Assembly (NCBI RefSeq): GCF_026104355.1
Contig: NZ_CP110535.1
Span: 2,356,001-2,420,000 of the forward strand
DNA from: Halomonas sp. BDJS001
GTDB taxonomy: Bacteria > Pseudomonadota > Gammaproteobacteria > Pseudomonadales > Halomonadaceae
Direction: 5' to 3'
DNA length: 64,000 nucleotides
Made by a program: the position numbers and the translations under genes. The notes beneath the pieces were generated by a model. That model saw only the letters and a list, made by a program, of their open reading frames with translations, was not told the DNA's origin and made no database searches. Positions within the stretch are counted from its first letter, which is position 1; each line of letters starts with the position of its first letter. Below are positions 17,572 through 29,588 of this stretch, in pieces.

Positions 17572-20500
17572 TTGTCGCAGGTTGCACCAGCTACATCGGA
17601 TACACGCCGTACATTGTCCCCCCAATACCGCGCTTGGCTACTGTTCTGGAGCCTTGTGCGTCTTGTAATCGTGTTGCCTATTTGGCTGTTTGGCATAGTG
17701 GCACTAGTGGTTGGGGTGGCGTTATCTCCCTGGGGCACCGGCGTGCTGCTCTCCCAGGGGGAGCAGCGTGATTTTTTCTCCTACGCGCATCATGAAGGTG
17801 GCTTGCTCGACCATTTTCAGCTCGAAGATTTCCAGCTACAGCTGGGCGAAACCCGTATAAGCGTGGATGAGTTCGAACTCCAGTGGGCAGATGACTGTGT
17901 GCTGTCAGGGCGCTTATGCCTCGACACACTGCGTGTGGTGGGCGCCGACATCCAGCTAGGCCCATCCAGTGAGCAAGCGCCACCCCTCGAAGAGGAGGAA
18001 AGCCCGTTGGCTATTCGTTTTCCTTTTCCCATCGAACTACGTTCGCTGCTGCTGGACGATGTTAACCTCAGGCTTGCCGATGGTACCGAAGTAGCGTGGC
18101 ATTCGTTAAGCTCGGCAGCTATCGCTGAAGGAAACACTGTACGCCTCTCGCCAACCCATTTGGAGCAGCCACGTGTCTATTTGCCACCCTCCTCGGGTGT
18201 GCTGTTAACCCAGGGTGTTGAAACACCGCTGAAGGCTGAAGCCATCGATGCCGCTATCTTGCTCAACCAGCCACCTCAAGAGGCGTTGGCGGCAGCGGAA
18301 TCGCCAGAGCAGCAGCTTGAAGAACGCGAGCGCCTGGAACTGCCAGAGATCACGCTACCGGTTGATATCCAGTTACCTGAATTCACGCTTAACGATTTTC
18401 GATTGGAAGGGGCCGCCGAGTATCGCGTCGAGCGGCTACGGCTTGGGTTGCTGACCGAAGGTGATCACGTCGAAGTCACCGAGCTTTCCGTTGTTACCCC
18501 GGACGCTGAGGCTGAATTAACCGCGGATGCCACCTTAACCGGCAATTATCCGCTCGAAGCACGTTTAGCAGTCCAACTTTTTTTACCCGAGATATACCCA
18601 GAGTTAAGTGGTGAATCTTTAACCTTGACGCTGTCTGGCCCACTGGATGCGCTTGAAGCGCAGTTGGATGCCTCTGGAGCGGTCAATGCCTCACTAAGCG
18701 GTCAAGTCGACGCGCTGGCCCCAACGCTGCCGTTTCAACTGCAGCTACAAAGTGACCAACTACAGTGGCCTTTGCCTGTCAGTGCAGATGAGAGTAGCAA
18801 TGAGAGCGTCGATGCCAGCGCTGAAGAGGAGACGAACCAAGCCTATATAGTCGATGACCTGGATCTACAGGTAACCGGCAGCCTGAGCGATTATAGTGCT
18901 CAATTGGCTCTGGCGGTCGAGGGTCCGAGCCTGCCGCGCACTCAAATTAACGTCACCGGAGAGGGTGATCTTGAGCAGTTTAGCTGGCAACCTCTCACCC
19001 TCGCGGTCGACGAAAGCTCCTTGCGCAGCGAAGGCAATATCAACTGGGCAGCACCGCTACAGGTCAACACGACCATTCGTCTGGATCAGTTCAATCCTGC
19101 CCACTTCGTCGACCAGCTAGAGGGTGATTTAAACGGCGACATTGAGCTTAGGCTGCGTCAGCAAGAGAATCTGTGGGCTATTAGCGTACCCAACCTAGCG
19201 ATCGACGGTGAGCTGCGCGACTATCCGCTTACCCTTCAAGCAGCTTTTGACGCTAACAGTAACCTGGAGCTGGATATTGATGAACTGCTGTTCACCCAGG
19301 GGAATAATCGCCTAGAAGCCGCTGGACAAGTCAGCCAACAGGCGATGTCATTAGATGCGGATATAGCCCTGCGCCAGTTGCAAACCCTCTCGCCAGATCT
19401 GGCGGGCACTATCGTGGGTACGTTAGAGGCTAGCGGCAGCTTTGATCAGCCTCAATTACTCGCCAACTTACAGGGCAATGGCATACGTTTTGGTGAAAAC
19501 CGCATTGAGCGGTTTGCGTTAGATGCCGATGTACAGGGCATTGATGACCCCACTCTGGATGTACAACTGGCGCTACAAAACGTCAATGCGGGGGGCAGTC
19601 GCTGACAAACATTGAAGCAAATCTGGCTGGTCGCCTCTCAGAGCATCGGCTGGAGCTGAGCGCCCAAGGCGCCGACAACAGCACTCTTAGCCGAGCACAG
19701 CTTGCCTTGGATGGCCGTTTTGACCTGCAGGGCCAGCTGTATCAAGCTCGCTTGACACCGATGGAAATTGATTCTGAGGCAGGTGATATTCGCCTTGAAG
19801 CCCCTCTGGACGTGCGCTACAACCTAGCTAATGGTGAGGCACGACTGTCGACGTTCTGTCTGCGCCGTGAGCAGGGCGGGCTGGTCTGTTCTGAAGAGGA
19901 GATCACTGCCTCTGCGCAACAGGGCAACGCCGTGCTTACGGTACGTGAAGTGCCAATGGAAATGTTGGAGCCGTTCCTGCCGGAAGAGTGGCAGCTAGAG
20001 GGCGACACAACCGCGGATCTCGTCGCCAACTGGGGCCAGGGCGGTGCCCGATGGCAGGCTGATCTGCAAATTCTGAGCGAACTCGCGATTACAGCCGTTA
20101 ATGATTATGGCCAGCCTGTGCAACTGCCGGAAATCAGTTTAGACGCCCAGATTGAGGCCAACCAAGCCCAGGCGGATGCTAATGTATTGCTCTCGCTTGC
20201 CGAGGCGGGTGACCTCAACTTAGACCTGTCGGTCAACGACCCATTAGGGGCCGGCGCATTATCAGGCGAACTGCGTGCAAACAATGTGTCTCTGCAGCCT
20301 TATCGACCCATGTTGGTGGGAATGGATCGATTGGAAGGCGATTTAACCGGCAGCGTCCAAATTACCGGCACCACTGCGGCCCCTGATTTACAGGGTCAGC
20401 TCGGCCTACGCGGTATCGGGGTAAGTGGCCCGGATATTCCTGTGGATATTCAGGGGGGCGAACTGGTGGTCTCCTTCGACGGTGAGCAGGGGGATATTGA

Positions 20501-21623
20501 CGGCTATCTGGCCGCTGAGCGCGGGCGTTTGGAAATCACCGGTGATGCATATTGGCCAAGCGGTGATGATTGGCGGATTGGCGTCGACCTGAATGCTGTG
20601 CAGGAGCCTATCCTGGTCGTGCTACCTCAGTTTGGACGTCTTGAAGTCGCGCCTGATATCCGTATCCGGGTCAGGCCGGAAAGGCTGCAAGTAAGGGGGG
20701 ATGTGAATTTGCCCTGGGCACGGCTTGAAATTGGCGATATGCCCTCATCGGCAGTCACTCCAAGTGGCGATGAAGTGATTATTACCGAGCGCGATGATCG
20801 CCAGGCGGAAATTGAGGCTCAGCGGGCGGCTGCCAATGAGCAAGACCCCAGTGCTGCGGATGAACTGGCCGCTACTGGCATGGAGATTGATGTGCTGGTG
20901 ACCTTAACGCTGGGCCGTGATATGCAAATTTCAGCCTACGGCCTTGAATCCGGATTGGGAGGCGCGCTGGAAATTCGCCAAAGCAGCGGGGCGTTGCAGC
21001 TGTTTGGTGACGTTAATTTGGTCGACGGTCGTTTTCAGGCGTTCGGCCAAGACCTGGTTATTCGCCGCGGTGAACTGCTGTTTAGCGGGCCGCCGGGGCT
21101 GCCAACACTCGACTTCGAAGCCATTCGCAACCCTGACGTCACCGAAGATGATGTCATTGCGGGCTTGCGGGTAACCGGCAGCGCCGAAGCCCCGAACGTA
21201 CTGATCTTTTCTGAACCCGCAATGGACGAGTCCCGCGCGCTTTCATACCTATTACGGGGTCGCGCGCCTGATGCTTCGGGGGGCGGGGTGGATAGCGCCC
21301 TGACCACCGCGTTGATTGGTATGTCGTTAGGGCGTACCGGCGGGGCGGTAGGTTCCATTGGTGAAGCCTTCGGTATTGATGACTTGACGCTGGATACCGC
21401 CGGAGCCGGTGACGACAGTCAAGTCGCTGTCAGTGGCCAACTCACCGATGATCTTAGAATTAGTTACGGTGTGGGAATTTTCTCGCCGATTGCCGAACTA
21501 ACACTGCGCTACACGCTGTGGCGTAACCTTTATGTGCAGGCCGTGTCGGGTACCAACCAAGCGGTAGATTTAATCTACACCTTTACCCGTTCCGGTAATC
21601 CCGAAATCATTCAGCAGCAATAA
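17572..21623 (+). CDS. tamB: translocation and assembly module protein TamB, frameshifted
   Basis: A giant inner-membrane-anchored periplasmic AsmA-like protein that bridges to TamA. It starts TTG with AGGAGAG 4 bp upstream, 9 bp after tamA. It has one TM anchor near residues 20-50, long beta-helical repeats, and the C-terminal TamB (DUF490) domain including [11 protein letters not shown] and [22 protein letters not shown]. As written it is split into 677-aa and 638-aa frames. One extra G in the G6 run at 19590-19595 joins NVNAGG to [12 protein letters not shown] and gives about 1350 aa, the expected size. Sequence error is more likely than a true split gene. Confidence 0.9.
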
Positions 21624-21634
21624 GTGAGGGCGAT

Positions 21635-22267
21635 ATGTCACTATTTTCAAACGCTAGCTCAGGTTCAGGCCGGGTACTGCCTGGTCGTGATACGCCCATA
21701 GAAACAAGCCAGGTGCATACTATTAATGGGCACTCGCTCCATCCGCCATTTCCCGAGGGCCATGAAGAGATAGTGCTGGGGATGGGCTGTTTCTGGGGCG
21801 TAGAGCGGCTGTTTTGGCAACTACCAGGCGTTTATGTCACCGCGGCGGGGTATGCTGGTGGAGAAACCCCAAACCCCACCTATGAGGAGACGTGCACAGG
21901 GCGTACTGGCCACACAGAAGTGGTGCGGGTAATTTATGACCCTAAGCAAATCGATCTGGAAACATTGCTGCAGGTTTTCTGGGAGCAGCATGATCCGACC
22001 CAGGGTAATCGCCAGGGCAACGATATTGGTTCCCAGTACCGCTCCGCTATTTTCACCACCAGCGAAGCACAGCAAACGGCAGCCGAGCAGAGTGCGGCTG
22101 CGTATCAGCAGGCACTCAATAAGGCGGGTAGAGGGGTGATCACCACCGAGATCAAGCCACTTGAAACCTTTTATTACGCAGAGGCCTACCATCAGCAGTA
22201 CCTCGATAAAAATCCTAATGGCTACTGTGGGCTAAAAGGGACTGGCGTCTCGTGTCCAATAGGATAA
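21635..22267 (+). CDS. msrA: peptide-methionine (S)-S-oxide reductase MsrA
   Basis: Repairs oxidised methionine (S-sulfoxide). The protein is 210 aa. The catalytic GCFWGVE lies near residue 51, with [13 protein letters not shown] and the terminal [11 protein letters not shown]ys region typical of the class. GAGGG lies 4 bp before the ATG. It follows tamB by 11 bp, and its end overlaps the upstream part of the next frame. Confidence 0.96.
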   Translation: MSLFSNASSGSGRVLPGRDTPIETSQVHTINGHSLHPPFPEGHEEIVLGMGCFWGVERLFWQLPGVYVTAAGYAGGETPNPTYEETCTGRTGHTEVVRVIYDPKQIDLETLLQVFWEQHDPTQGNRQGNDIGSQYRSAIFTTSEAQQTAAEQSAAAYQQALNKAGRGVITTEIKPLETFYYAEAYHQQYLDKNPNGYCGLKGTGVSCPIG

Positions 22268-22317
22268 AACGCACTTCATTAGCCATTTTACCAACGCATC
22301 ATCGACAGGAAGCCATT

Positions 22318-22845
22318 ATGCAGCAGCGCTATCACTTACAGTGGGCTTCCCCGCGCAGTGCGACAGCCAGCCTCCTGGCGCTAATCTTATCCATGCCGCT
22401 GGCTTGGGCAGGCGATGAGGCAAGTGACTTAGCCATGCCTCAGGCGGTCAGCGATACGCCATTCGCAAGCGAACGCGAAGCCGTGATTTGGCGCCGCGAA
22501 GAGCTTAAAGATATTGAGAGTCTGGTGCGCCAGCTGCGCTTTGATCTCATCAATAACCAAGATATTGAAGCCGCAACGCCGCGATTGCTTGAGCTGCAAG
22601 AGCGCGCCAGTGCGCAACGTCTGTTGCCTGCCTTTATTGAGGGCACACACGGCAGTGGTTCTGAAGCGCGGGCCTCTATATGGGAGGAGTGGGATCAGTT
22701 CGCTGCCGGTTTTACCGACCTTGAGGATAAAATCGCCAATTTGATAGAGGTGGCCGAACAACAGGAGCCCCGTGATACCGCACGCGCGCTTTCAGAGGTA
22801 GGAGCGAGCTGTAAAAGTTGCCATCGTGCTTACCGCTACGACTAG
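22318..22845 (+). CDS. cytochrome c' (class II c-type cytochrome)
   Basis: A periplasmic haem protein of 175 aa. It has a Sec signal peptide ending AWA, a four-helix bundle body, and a C-terminal haem site CKSCHRAYR (CxxCH) a few residues before the end, as in class II cytochromes. The family is linked to NO binding or electron transfer. ACAGGA lies just before ATG 22318, and the longer frame from 22252 lacks a signal peptide. The stop codon lies in the loop of a perfect hairpin. Confidence 0.88.
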   Translation: MQQRYHLQWASPRSATASLLALILSMPLAWAGDEASDLAMPQAVSDTPFASEREAVIWRREELKDIESLVRQLRFDLINNQDIEAATPRLLELQERASAQRLLPAFIEGTHGSGSEARASIWEEWDQFAAGFTDLEDKIANLIEVAEQQEPRDTARALSEVGASCKSCHRAYRYD

Positions 22846-22857
22846 CGTAGCGGTAAG
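22829..22857 (+). terminator. hairpin terminator overlapping the cytochrome c' stop
   Basis: CTTACCGCTACG (22829-22840) and CGTAGCGGTAAG (22846-22857) form a perfect 12-bp stem with a 5-nt loop, followed by TCTTG. The T tract is weak, but the position between convergent genes supports a terminator or 3' end. Confidence 0.55.
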
Positions 22858-22940
22858 TCTTGAAGATAGGTCGTGGAGATAGCCCGTTGGAAATAGCCCT
22901 TGGAAATCGCTATTTGAAAGGTAGGCGCTAGAGAAGGCGC

Positions 22941-23588
22941 TTAGTCGCCTTGCTGGAGGCGATCAATACGGTAAAGTGTTTCCACTTGCTCTAATCCACT
23001 TATAGTGCAATTAAGATCTTTCACGCGTCCATCGCTTAACCCATAGACCCAGCCATGCACAGAGATTTGTTGGCCACGCTGCCAGGCACGTTGCAGAATC
23101 TTGGTGCGGCATAAACTGTTTACCTGGGCTTTAACGTTAAGCTCACACATGCGGTCGATTTGATCTTCAATCGGGAGATGCTCCAGCGAGCTCCGGTGGT
23201 GGTTGTACTGTTCACGAACCGAATGCAGCCAGTAATCCACTACGCCGCATTCGCCTCCCGTCATGGCGGCCTTAATGCCCCCACACCCATAGTGGCCGAC
23301 AATCATGACATGGCTGACCTTGAGTACATCCACCGCGAACTGAACCACCGACAGCGCGTTCATATCCGTGTGATGGAGTAGATTGGCGACGTTACGATGG
23401 ACGAAAACCTCGCCAGGCGGGAGAGCGATAATTTGATTCGCGGGCACTCGGCTGTCGGAGCAGCCAATCCATAAATAATCAGGGTTTTGCTGATTCGAGA
23501 GACGTTTAAAGTAGTCGGGGTCTTCTTCACACATGCGCTCAGCCCAGGCGCGGTTATTATCGAGTAGCGTCGCAATAGGGTCAGACAT
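22941..23588 (-). CDS. can: beta-carbonic anhydrase
   Basis: Interconverts CO2 and bicarbonate. The protein is 215 aa. The zinc and proton-shuttle motifs are CSDSR (Cys ligand plus Asp-Arg dyad) and HYGCGG (His and Cys ligands). GGAG lies 6 bp before ATG 23588. A longer frame from 23645 has no support. Convergent with the cytochrome c' gene. Confidence 0.95.
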   Translation of the reverse strand: MSDPIATLLDNNRAWAERMCEEDPDYFKRLSNQQNPDYLWIGCSDSRVPANQIIALPPGEVFVHRNVANLLHHTDMNALSVVQFAVDVLKVSHVMIVGHYGCGGIKAAMTGGECGVVDYWLHSVREQYNHHRSSLEHLPIEDQIDRMCELNVKAQVNSLCRTKILQRAWQRGQQISVHGWVYGLSDGRVKDLNCTISGLEQVETLYRIDRLQQGD

Positions 23589-23807
23589 AGCGTCTCCAGT
23601 AAAGTTAAAGGGTGTCGAATCCCTGGTAGGCAAGCGGAATATCAAACCCTACTCAGTATAAAATTAGGGACTGTATAAAATATGAACTAGTTCAAAATAG
23701 CCGCAGAAGGTTTTAACCTCCCTTGGCAGTCAGGTCAACCACCGCACTTGACCCATGGGCGCTACGACTATTGATTGTGACAAACTCTAACTCCCCGGGA
23801 GCAAAGC

Positions 23808-25190
23808 ATGACAGACGTTTCAGAATACGAATATGACCTTCTGGTGATCGGCGCAGGCTCTGGTGGTGTGCGTGCTGCGCGCATGGCAGCCGCTACCGGG
23901 GCCAAGGTGGCGATTGCCGAAGATCGCTATCTGGGGGGCACCTGCGTCAATGTGGGTTGTGTACCCAAAAAACTCTACTCCTACGCTGCCCATTTTCATG
24001 ACAGTTTTGACGATGCGGCAGGCTTTGGTTGGCAGCTACCCGGCCCTGCGCGTTTTGATTGGGCTACATTGCGTGACAACAAAATTAGTGAAATCAAACG
24101 CCTCAATGGAATTTATCAGCGCATGCTGGAGGGGGCTGGGGTCACGCTGTTTAACGCGCGAGCACGCTTGGCCGATGCACACATAGTAACGCTAAGTGGC
24201 GAGCATGGTGACGTGTCAGTGAGCGCGCGCAAAATTCTCCTCGCGACCGGTGGATGGCCATGGGTGCCCGATTTTCCAGGGAGTGAATACGCCCTGGACT
24301 CCAATCAGATTTTTGATCTGGATACCTTCCCCAAACGCTTTTTAGCACTGGGCGGTGGCTATATTGCGGTGGAGTTCTCCAGCATCTTTAATGGACTGGG
24401 CAGCGAGACGCACCTTATCTACCGCGGTGAACTGTTTTTGAAAGGCTTTGACCAACAGGTACGTGAGTTCACCCGCGCTGAAATGGAGAGAAAGGGGGTC
24501 AATCTTCACTTCAACACTAATATTGAGCGTATTGAGCCCGGCCAAGATGCCTACAATGTGCATCTTACCAACGGCGATGTGCTTGAGGTGGACGTCGTTC
24601 TCGCGGCCACGGGGCGGAAAGCCAATATCCGCGACCTAGGGCTTGAAGCGTTGGGATTGGGCTTGGATGACGCGGGTAAAATCCCCGTTAACGAACGGTT
24701 TGAAACAGCGCTGCCGTCAATATTGGCGCTAGGCGACCTGACGGCTGGGCAAGAATTGACGCCGGTCGCGCTGGCAGAGGCCATGCAACTTGTGGACGTC
24801 CACTTTGCCGATACGGCTCCCAAACCGTTGGACTACACCACGATTCCTACCGCCGTTTTTTGCCACCCCAACATCGGCACCGTGGGGCTGTCTGAGGAGG
24901 CTGCACGAGAAAAATTTGCCAATATTCGCGTCTATAGCACCGATTTTCGTGCCATGAAGCACACGCTATCGGGCAGTCAAGAGCGCACCTTAATGAAGCT
25001 GATCGTGGACGATGCCACTGATGTAGTGGTGGGGGCTCATATGGTGGGGGATGATGCGGGTGAAATCATTCAGGGTATTGCCATTGCAGTAAGGGCTGGG
25101 CTTACCAAGCAGGACTTTGACCGCACTGTAGGAATCCATCCTACAGGCGCCGAGGAGTTCGTTACCTTGCGTACGCTCACTCGCAGATAA
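23808..25190 (+). CDS. gor: glutathione-disulfide reductase
   Basis: A FAD- and NADPH-dependent flavoenzyme of 460 aa that recycles glutathione. The FAD motif GAGSGGVRAA lies near residue 15, the redox-active disulfide is GGTCVNVGCVPKK (Cys near 46 and 51), the NADPH-binding motif is GGGYIAVE, and the catalytic HPTGAEE lies at the C-terminus. GGGAG lies just upstream. It is followed by a strong terminator and transcribed alone. Confidence 0.96.
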   Translation: MTDVSEYEYDLLVIGAGSGGVRAARMAAATGAKVAIAEDRYLGGTCVNVGCVPKKLYSYAAHFHDSFDDAAGFGWQLPGPARFDWATLRDNKISEIKRLNGIYQRMLEGAGVTLFNARARLADAHIVTLSGEHGDVSVSARKILLATGGWPWVPDFPGSEYALDSNQIFDLDTFPKRFLALGGGYIAVEFSSIFNGLGSETHLIYRGELFLKGFDQQVREFTRAEMERKGVNLHFNTNIERIEPGQDAYNVHLTNGDVLEVDVVLAATGRKANIRDLGLEALGLGLDDAGKIPVNERFETALPSILALGDLTAGQELTPVALAEAMQLVDVHFADTAPKPLDYTTIPTAVFCHPNIGTVGLSEEAAREKFANIRVYSTDFRAMKHTLSGSQERTLMKLIVDDATDVVVGAHMVGDDAGEIIQGIAIAVRAGLTKQDFDRTVGIHPTGAEEFVTLRTLTRR

Positions 25191-25204
25191 TAGTTAGTTC
25201 ATAC

Positions 25205-25236
25205 AAAAAGGCGTGCCGATTGGCGCGCCTTTTTTT
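25205..25236 (+). terminator. Rho-independent terminator after gor
   Basis: Stem AAAAAGGCGTGCC (25205-25217) with GGCGCGCCTTTTT (25222-25234, one T-G wobble), GATT loop and a run of seven T. Confidence 0.9.
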
Positions 25237-25359
25237 GGCCTGTGTACTACTCTAAAAGTCTAAAGCATAGCCGTAAGGTAATCATGGCGTTATCGGATGG
25301 CTACAATGGGAAGATATAACAAAAAATTATGGAAAGCGCGGTGAAGAATAATATGGTTT

Positions 25360-25388
25360 TTGAATTGCTCATAATCAGCTGTTATAAT
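25360..25388 (+). promoter_or_regulatory. sigma-70 type promoter of ectABC
   Basis: A -35 TTGAAT (25360-25365) and a perfect -10 TATAAT (25383-25388) are separated by exactly 17 bp. The ectA start follows at 25421, leaving a 5' leader of about 25 nt. Surrounding DNA is AT-rich. Additional osmotic (sigma-S) control is known for ect operons of Halomonas but cannot be separated by eye here. Confidence 0.8.
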
Positions 25389-25420
25389 GATCATCAAATT
25401 CGCTACAGCGAAGCATAACT

Positions 25421-25999
25421 ATGAGTACGCCGATACAACCTTTTACCCCCTCTGCTGACTTGGCTAGGCCAACGGTGGCCGATGCTGTTGTAGGTCATGT
25501 AGAGACACCGCTATTTATTCGTAAACCCAATGCGGATGATGGCTGGGGGGTTTACGAGCTGGTTAAAGCCTGCCCACCGTTGGATGTGAATTCAGCCTAT
25601 GCCTACCTGCTGCTGGCGACTCAGTTTCGTGATACCTGTGCAGTCGCCACCAACGAAGAGGGTGAGATCGTTGGTTTTGTGTCTGGCTATGTTAAGGACA
25701 ATGCTCCCGACACCTACTTTCTATGGCAAGTGGCTGTCGGTGAAAAAGCGCGAGGCACCGGCCTGGCCCGGCGCTTGGTCGAAGCAATTATGTCACGCCC
25801 CGAGCTTGACGATGTGCATCACCTTGAAACCACCATCACCCCCGACAATCTTGCCTCTTGGGGCTTGTTTCGTCGCTTGGCTACGCGCTGGCATGCGCCA
25901 CTCAACAGCCGCGAATACTTCTCTACCGAACAGCTCGGAGGAGAGCATGACCCGGAAAACCTGGTTCGTATTGGCCCGTTCCAAACAGACCGCATCTAA
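25421..25999 (+). CDS. ectA: L-2,4-diaminobutyrate N-gamma-acetyltransferase EctA
   Basis: Second step of ectoine synthesis: acetylates 2,4-diaminobutyrate with acetyl-CoA. A 192-aa GNAT protein. The acyl-CoA loop appears as VGEKARGTGLARRLVEAI, and the family-typical start of the domain is FIRKPNADDGWGVYELVKACPPLDVNSAY. First gene of ectABC behind a near-consensus promoter. The product pathway makes the main osmolyte of halophiles. Confidence 0.97.
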   Translation: MSTPIQPFTPSADLARPTVADAVVGHVETPLFIRKPNADDGWGVYELVKACPPLDVNSAYAYLLLATQFRDTCAVATNEEGEIVGFVSGYVKDNAPDTYFLWQVAVGEKARGTGLARRLVEAIMSRPELDDVHHLETTITPDNLASWGLFRRLATRWHAPLNSREYFSTEQLGGEHDPENLVRIGPFQTDRI

Positions 26000-26015
26000 T
26001 ACGCTGTTTTGCTAG

Positions 26016-27374
<1,359 letters not shown>

Positions 27375-27476
27375 TTTGGCGTTACGCTGAAGTAGTCGCG
27401 CGCAGTTTTTAGATGTCTTTTTAGATAGGGATATAACGGCTGGTAGTCGCCAGTCGTTTTGCAACGGAGTACTCCT

Positions 27477-27869
27477 ATGATCGTTCGTAATCTTGAAGAA
27501 GCGCGTAAAACAGAGCGCCTGGTGACCGCTGAAAATGGTAACTGGGATAGTACGCGCCTTGTTCTGGCCAACGATAATGCTGGTTTTTCGTTCCATATTA
27601 CCCGCATTTTTCCAGGCACAGAGACGCATATTCACTATAAAAATCACTACGAAGCAGTGTTTTGCTATGAAGGTGAAGGCGAAGTTGAAACCCTGGCTGA
27701 CGGCAAAATCTGGCCGATCAAAGCAGGCGATATCTATCTACTTGACCAGCATGATGAACACCTGCTTCGCGGCAAGGAGAAGGGCATGACCGTGGCGTGC
27801 GTCTTTACTCCGCCGATTACGGGTAATGAAGTTCACCAGGAAGATGGCTCCTACGCAGCGCCAGAATAG
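27477..27869 (+). CDS. ectC: ectoine synthase EctC
   Basis: Cyclises N-gamma-acetyl-diaminobutyrate to ectoine. A cupin of 130 aa starting [16 protein letters not shown], with metal-binding cupin sequence [28 protein letters not shown] lies before ATG 27477. No ectD (hydroxylase) gene is adjacent, so hydroxyectoine would need a gene elsewhere. The ectB-ectC gap (102 bp) holds a small imperfect dyad (GGCTGGTAGTCGCCAGTC) of unknown meaning. Confidence 0.97.
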   Translation: MIVRNLEEARKTERLVTAENGNWDSTRLVLANDNAGFSFHITRIFPGTETHIHYKNHYEAVFCYEGEGEVETLADGKIWPIKAGDIYLLDQHDEHLLRGKEKGMTVACVFTPPITGNEVHQEDGSYAAPE

Positions 27870-27893
27870 TCCTGCTAGCGAAGAGTCAGAGAG

Positions 27894-27925
27894 GCAGCCT
27901 GCTAATAGAGCAGGCTGCTTTTTTT
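27894..27925 (+). terminator. Rho-independent terminator of ectABC
   Basis: A 10-bp perfect stem GCAGCCTGCT (27894-27903) with AGCAGGCTGC (27909-27918), AATAG loop and T7. Ends the ectoine operon. Confidence 0.92.
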
Positions 27926-27942
27926 ATCGGTTTAACCGTCGC

Positions 27943-28476
27943 TTAGCGCTGCTCAAAAACCAGCGTGATTTCGCCTAACGTGACGCCAAATTTGCGCATG
28001 GCGGTTCGATTGATCAAGCGACCATCCGGCTGAAGGTACATCCAGTCATCCATGTTAAATAAGATCATGCGGCCACTAATCTCAATCTCTAACGGGTAGC
28101 GCATGTGAAAGGCATGACCGTATTGACGTGCTTCCACTTGGCCATCAACGTCGTTGGCAGTGCCAATCCAACGGTGCTCATCGACTCGCTTAAAAGTCCA
28201 AACGCGTCGATCGGTTTCACCGTCTGAAAATACGAAAGACTCATCCAGTGTCAGGGTGCCATCTTCGTAGGTGCCTTGGATATCCACGGTGAAACGCCGC
28301 TGTACCTCGCCGGAGTAATCCTGCACCATGCCCCAGGCACGAGTGGTACCCGCAAAGTATTCGGCAATATCCAGGCGGGGTTCAGAATCAGCGTACTCTT
28401 CAATATCAACACCGGCACAGCCAGCTAACATGAAGAGCAGTGTGAAGAGAGCGCCAATACGCAGGGAGCGGGTCAT
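27943..28476 (-). CDS. DUF3833-type lipoprotein
   Basis: A 177-aa protein with a lipoprotein signal peptide and lipobox MLAGC (Cys20). The body resembles the DUF3833 family: DIAEYFAGTTRAWGMVQDYSGEVQRRF, then a beta-rich region ending in FGVTLGEITLVFEQ. The function of the family is unknown. It is convergent with ectC, sharing the ectC terminator region, and divergent from the retropepsin cassette. Confidence 0.8.
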   Translation of the reverse strand: MTRSLRIGALFTLLFMLAGCAGVDIEEYADSEPRLDIAEYFAGTTRAWGMVQDYSGEVQRRFTVDIQGTYEDGTLTLDESFVFSDGETDRRVWTFKRVDEHRWIGTANDVDGQVEARQYGHAFHMRYPLEIEISGRMILFNMDDWMYLQPDGRLINRTAMRKFGVTLGEITLVFEQR

Positions 28477-28718
28477 GAGTCATTTCCTATATGAAAATGG
28501 ATTTTTGTACAATGTATGTTCAGTATTTTGCTAGCATAGAGCACCAAGACGGCCGTGACTACTACTAGACCTCCTAGGGTTCGCTTAATATATATTATGT
28601 TAAATAGAGTAAGCTAAGCATCTGTAAAATAGGTGCCCGAAAAGCTGTGATGGCGTTGGACACTAGTCTCCCATCTCCTTATCATTCCCCAACCTATTGT
28701 CCAAGGATATCTCTCGTT

Positions 28719-29555
28719 ATGCGCCCAGGTGTTTTGTGGCTTGTAGCTGGCTTGTCGCTTTCGATGGCTGGCTGTGCAGCAACCCAGCCGGAAACGAATC
28801 AACCTCCCCCTTTAAGCGAAGCCTCGTTCAACTCTCGTATCTTGGAATTAGAAAGCCAGTTGGTGCAGCAATGCGATACTCACACTCAGCTGCAGGAACG
28901 CCAGCTTGATCAGCAGCAATCACTGACTGCCGATATGCGTGAAGTGGGCAGTTTGCTTCGCTACCTTCGCCAAGATGTACAGCAGTTAGAAGCCCGTGGT
29001 GAAGAGCCTGTCATCATTCGCGAAGAGTGTGAAATTGACGAGAGTTTAACCACTAAAACCTTGGTGGGTCGCAGTGAATGGGTAGGTTTGCCAAGCCTGG
29101 GTACCTACCTTAAAGCACGCGTCGACTCTGGCGCCAATACGTCATCCCTGTCTGCTGAAGAGATCACCCGTTTCGAACGTGATGGTGAAAACTGGGTGCG
29201 CTTCAAGTTGGCGCTGAACGAAGATGACGTGGCCGTTGAGTCTCAGCGCGATGAGTGGATCGAAGCACCTGTCGTACGCCGAGTACGTATTGTTCAAGCC
29301 TCGGGTGAAGAGTCACGTCCGGTCATCTCACTATTAATGACCTTAGGGCCGATTCGTGAAAATGTCGAGTTCACCCTCAATGACCGCTCTCACCTGGATT
29401 ACCCGGTGCTGTTAGGACGGCGCTTTTTGATGGATATCGCAGTCATTGATGTAGCCGACACCTATTTGCATGACCGCCCCGAATTTCCTGGTGGCGAACC
29501 AGCTGAGCAAGCTGCTGAAGATGAAGCAGCTGACGAAGACGATAGCGAAGAGTAA
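28719..29555 (+). CDS. retropepsin-like (RimB-type, 'ATP-dependent zinc protease') lipoprotein
   Basis: A 278-aa predicted lipoprotein (lipobox MAGC, Cys19) with a short coiled coil (about 40-95). A retropepsin-like aspartic protease domain follows, active-site signature VDSGANTSS (Asp136), then the hydrophobic YPVLLGRRFL motif near the end. The family is annotated as 'ATP-dependent zinc protease', but the visible catalytic signature is Asp-Ser-Gly. The C-terminus is very acidic. It is the first gene of a cassette with the two genes downstream (33-bp gap, then a 4-bp overlap). ATG 28719 was chosen because it gives a clean lipoprotein signal. Confidence 0.85.
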   Translation: MRPGVLWLVAGLSLSMAGCAATQPETNQPPPLSEASFNSRILELESQLVQQCDTHTQLQERQLDQQQSLTADMREVGSLLRYLRQDVQQLEARGEEPVIIREECEIDESLTTKTLVGRSEWVGLPSLGTYLKARVDSGANTSSLSAEEITRFERDGENWVRFKLALNEDDVAVESQRDEWIEAPVVRRVRIVQASGEESRPVISLLMTLGPIRENVEFTLNDRSHLDYPVLLGRRFLMDIAVIDVADTYLHDRPEFPGGEPAEQAAEDEAADEDDSEE

Positions 29556-29588
29556 CTGCTCTAGCGCTTCACGAGGAAAGGAATCTCC

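Noticed and set aside
27375..27476. Sigma-54 promoter before ectC, as described in some Halomonas
   Set aside because: No GG-N10-GC pair with correct spacing; the nearest GG and GC are 17 bp apart.
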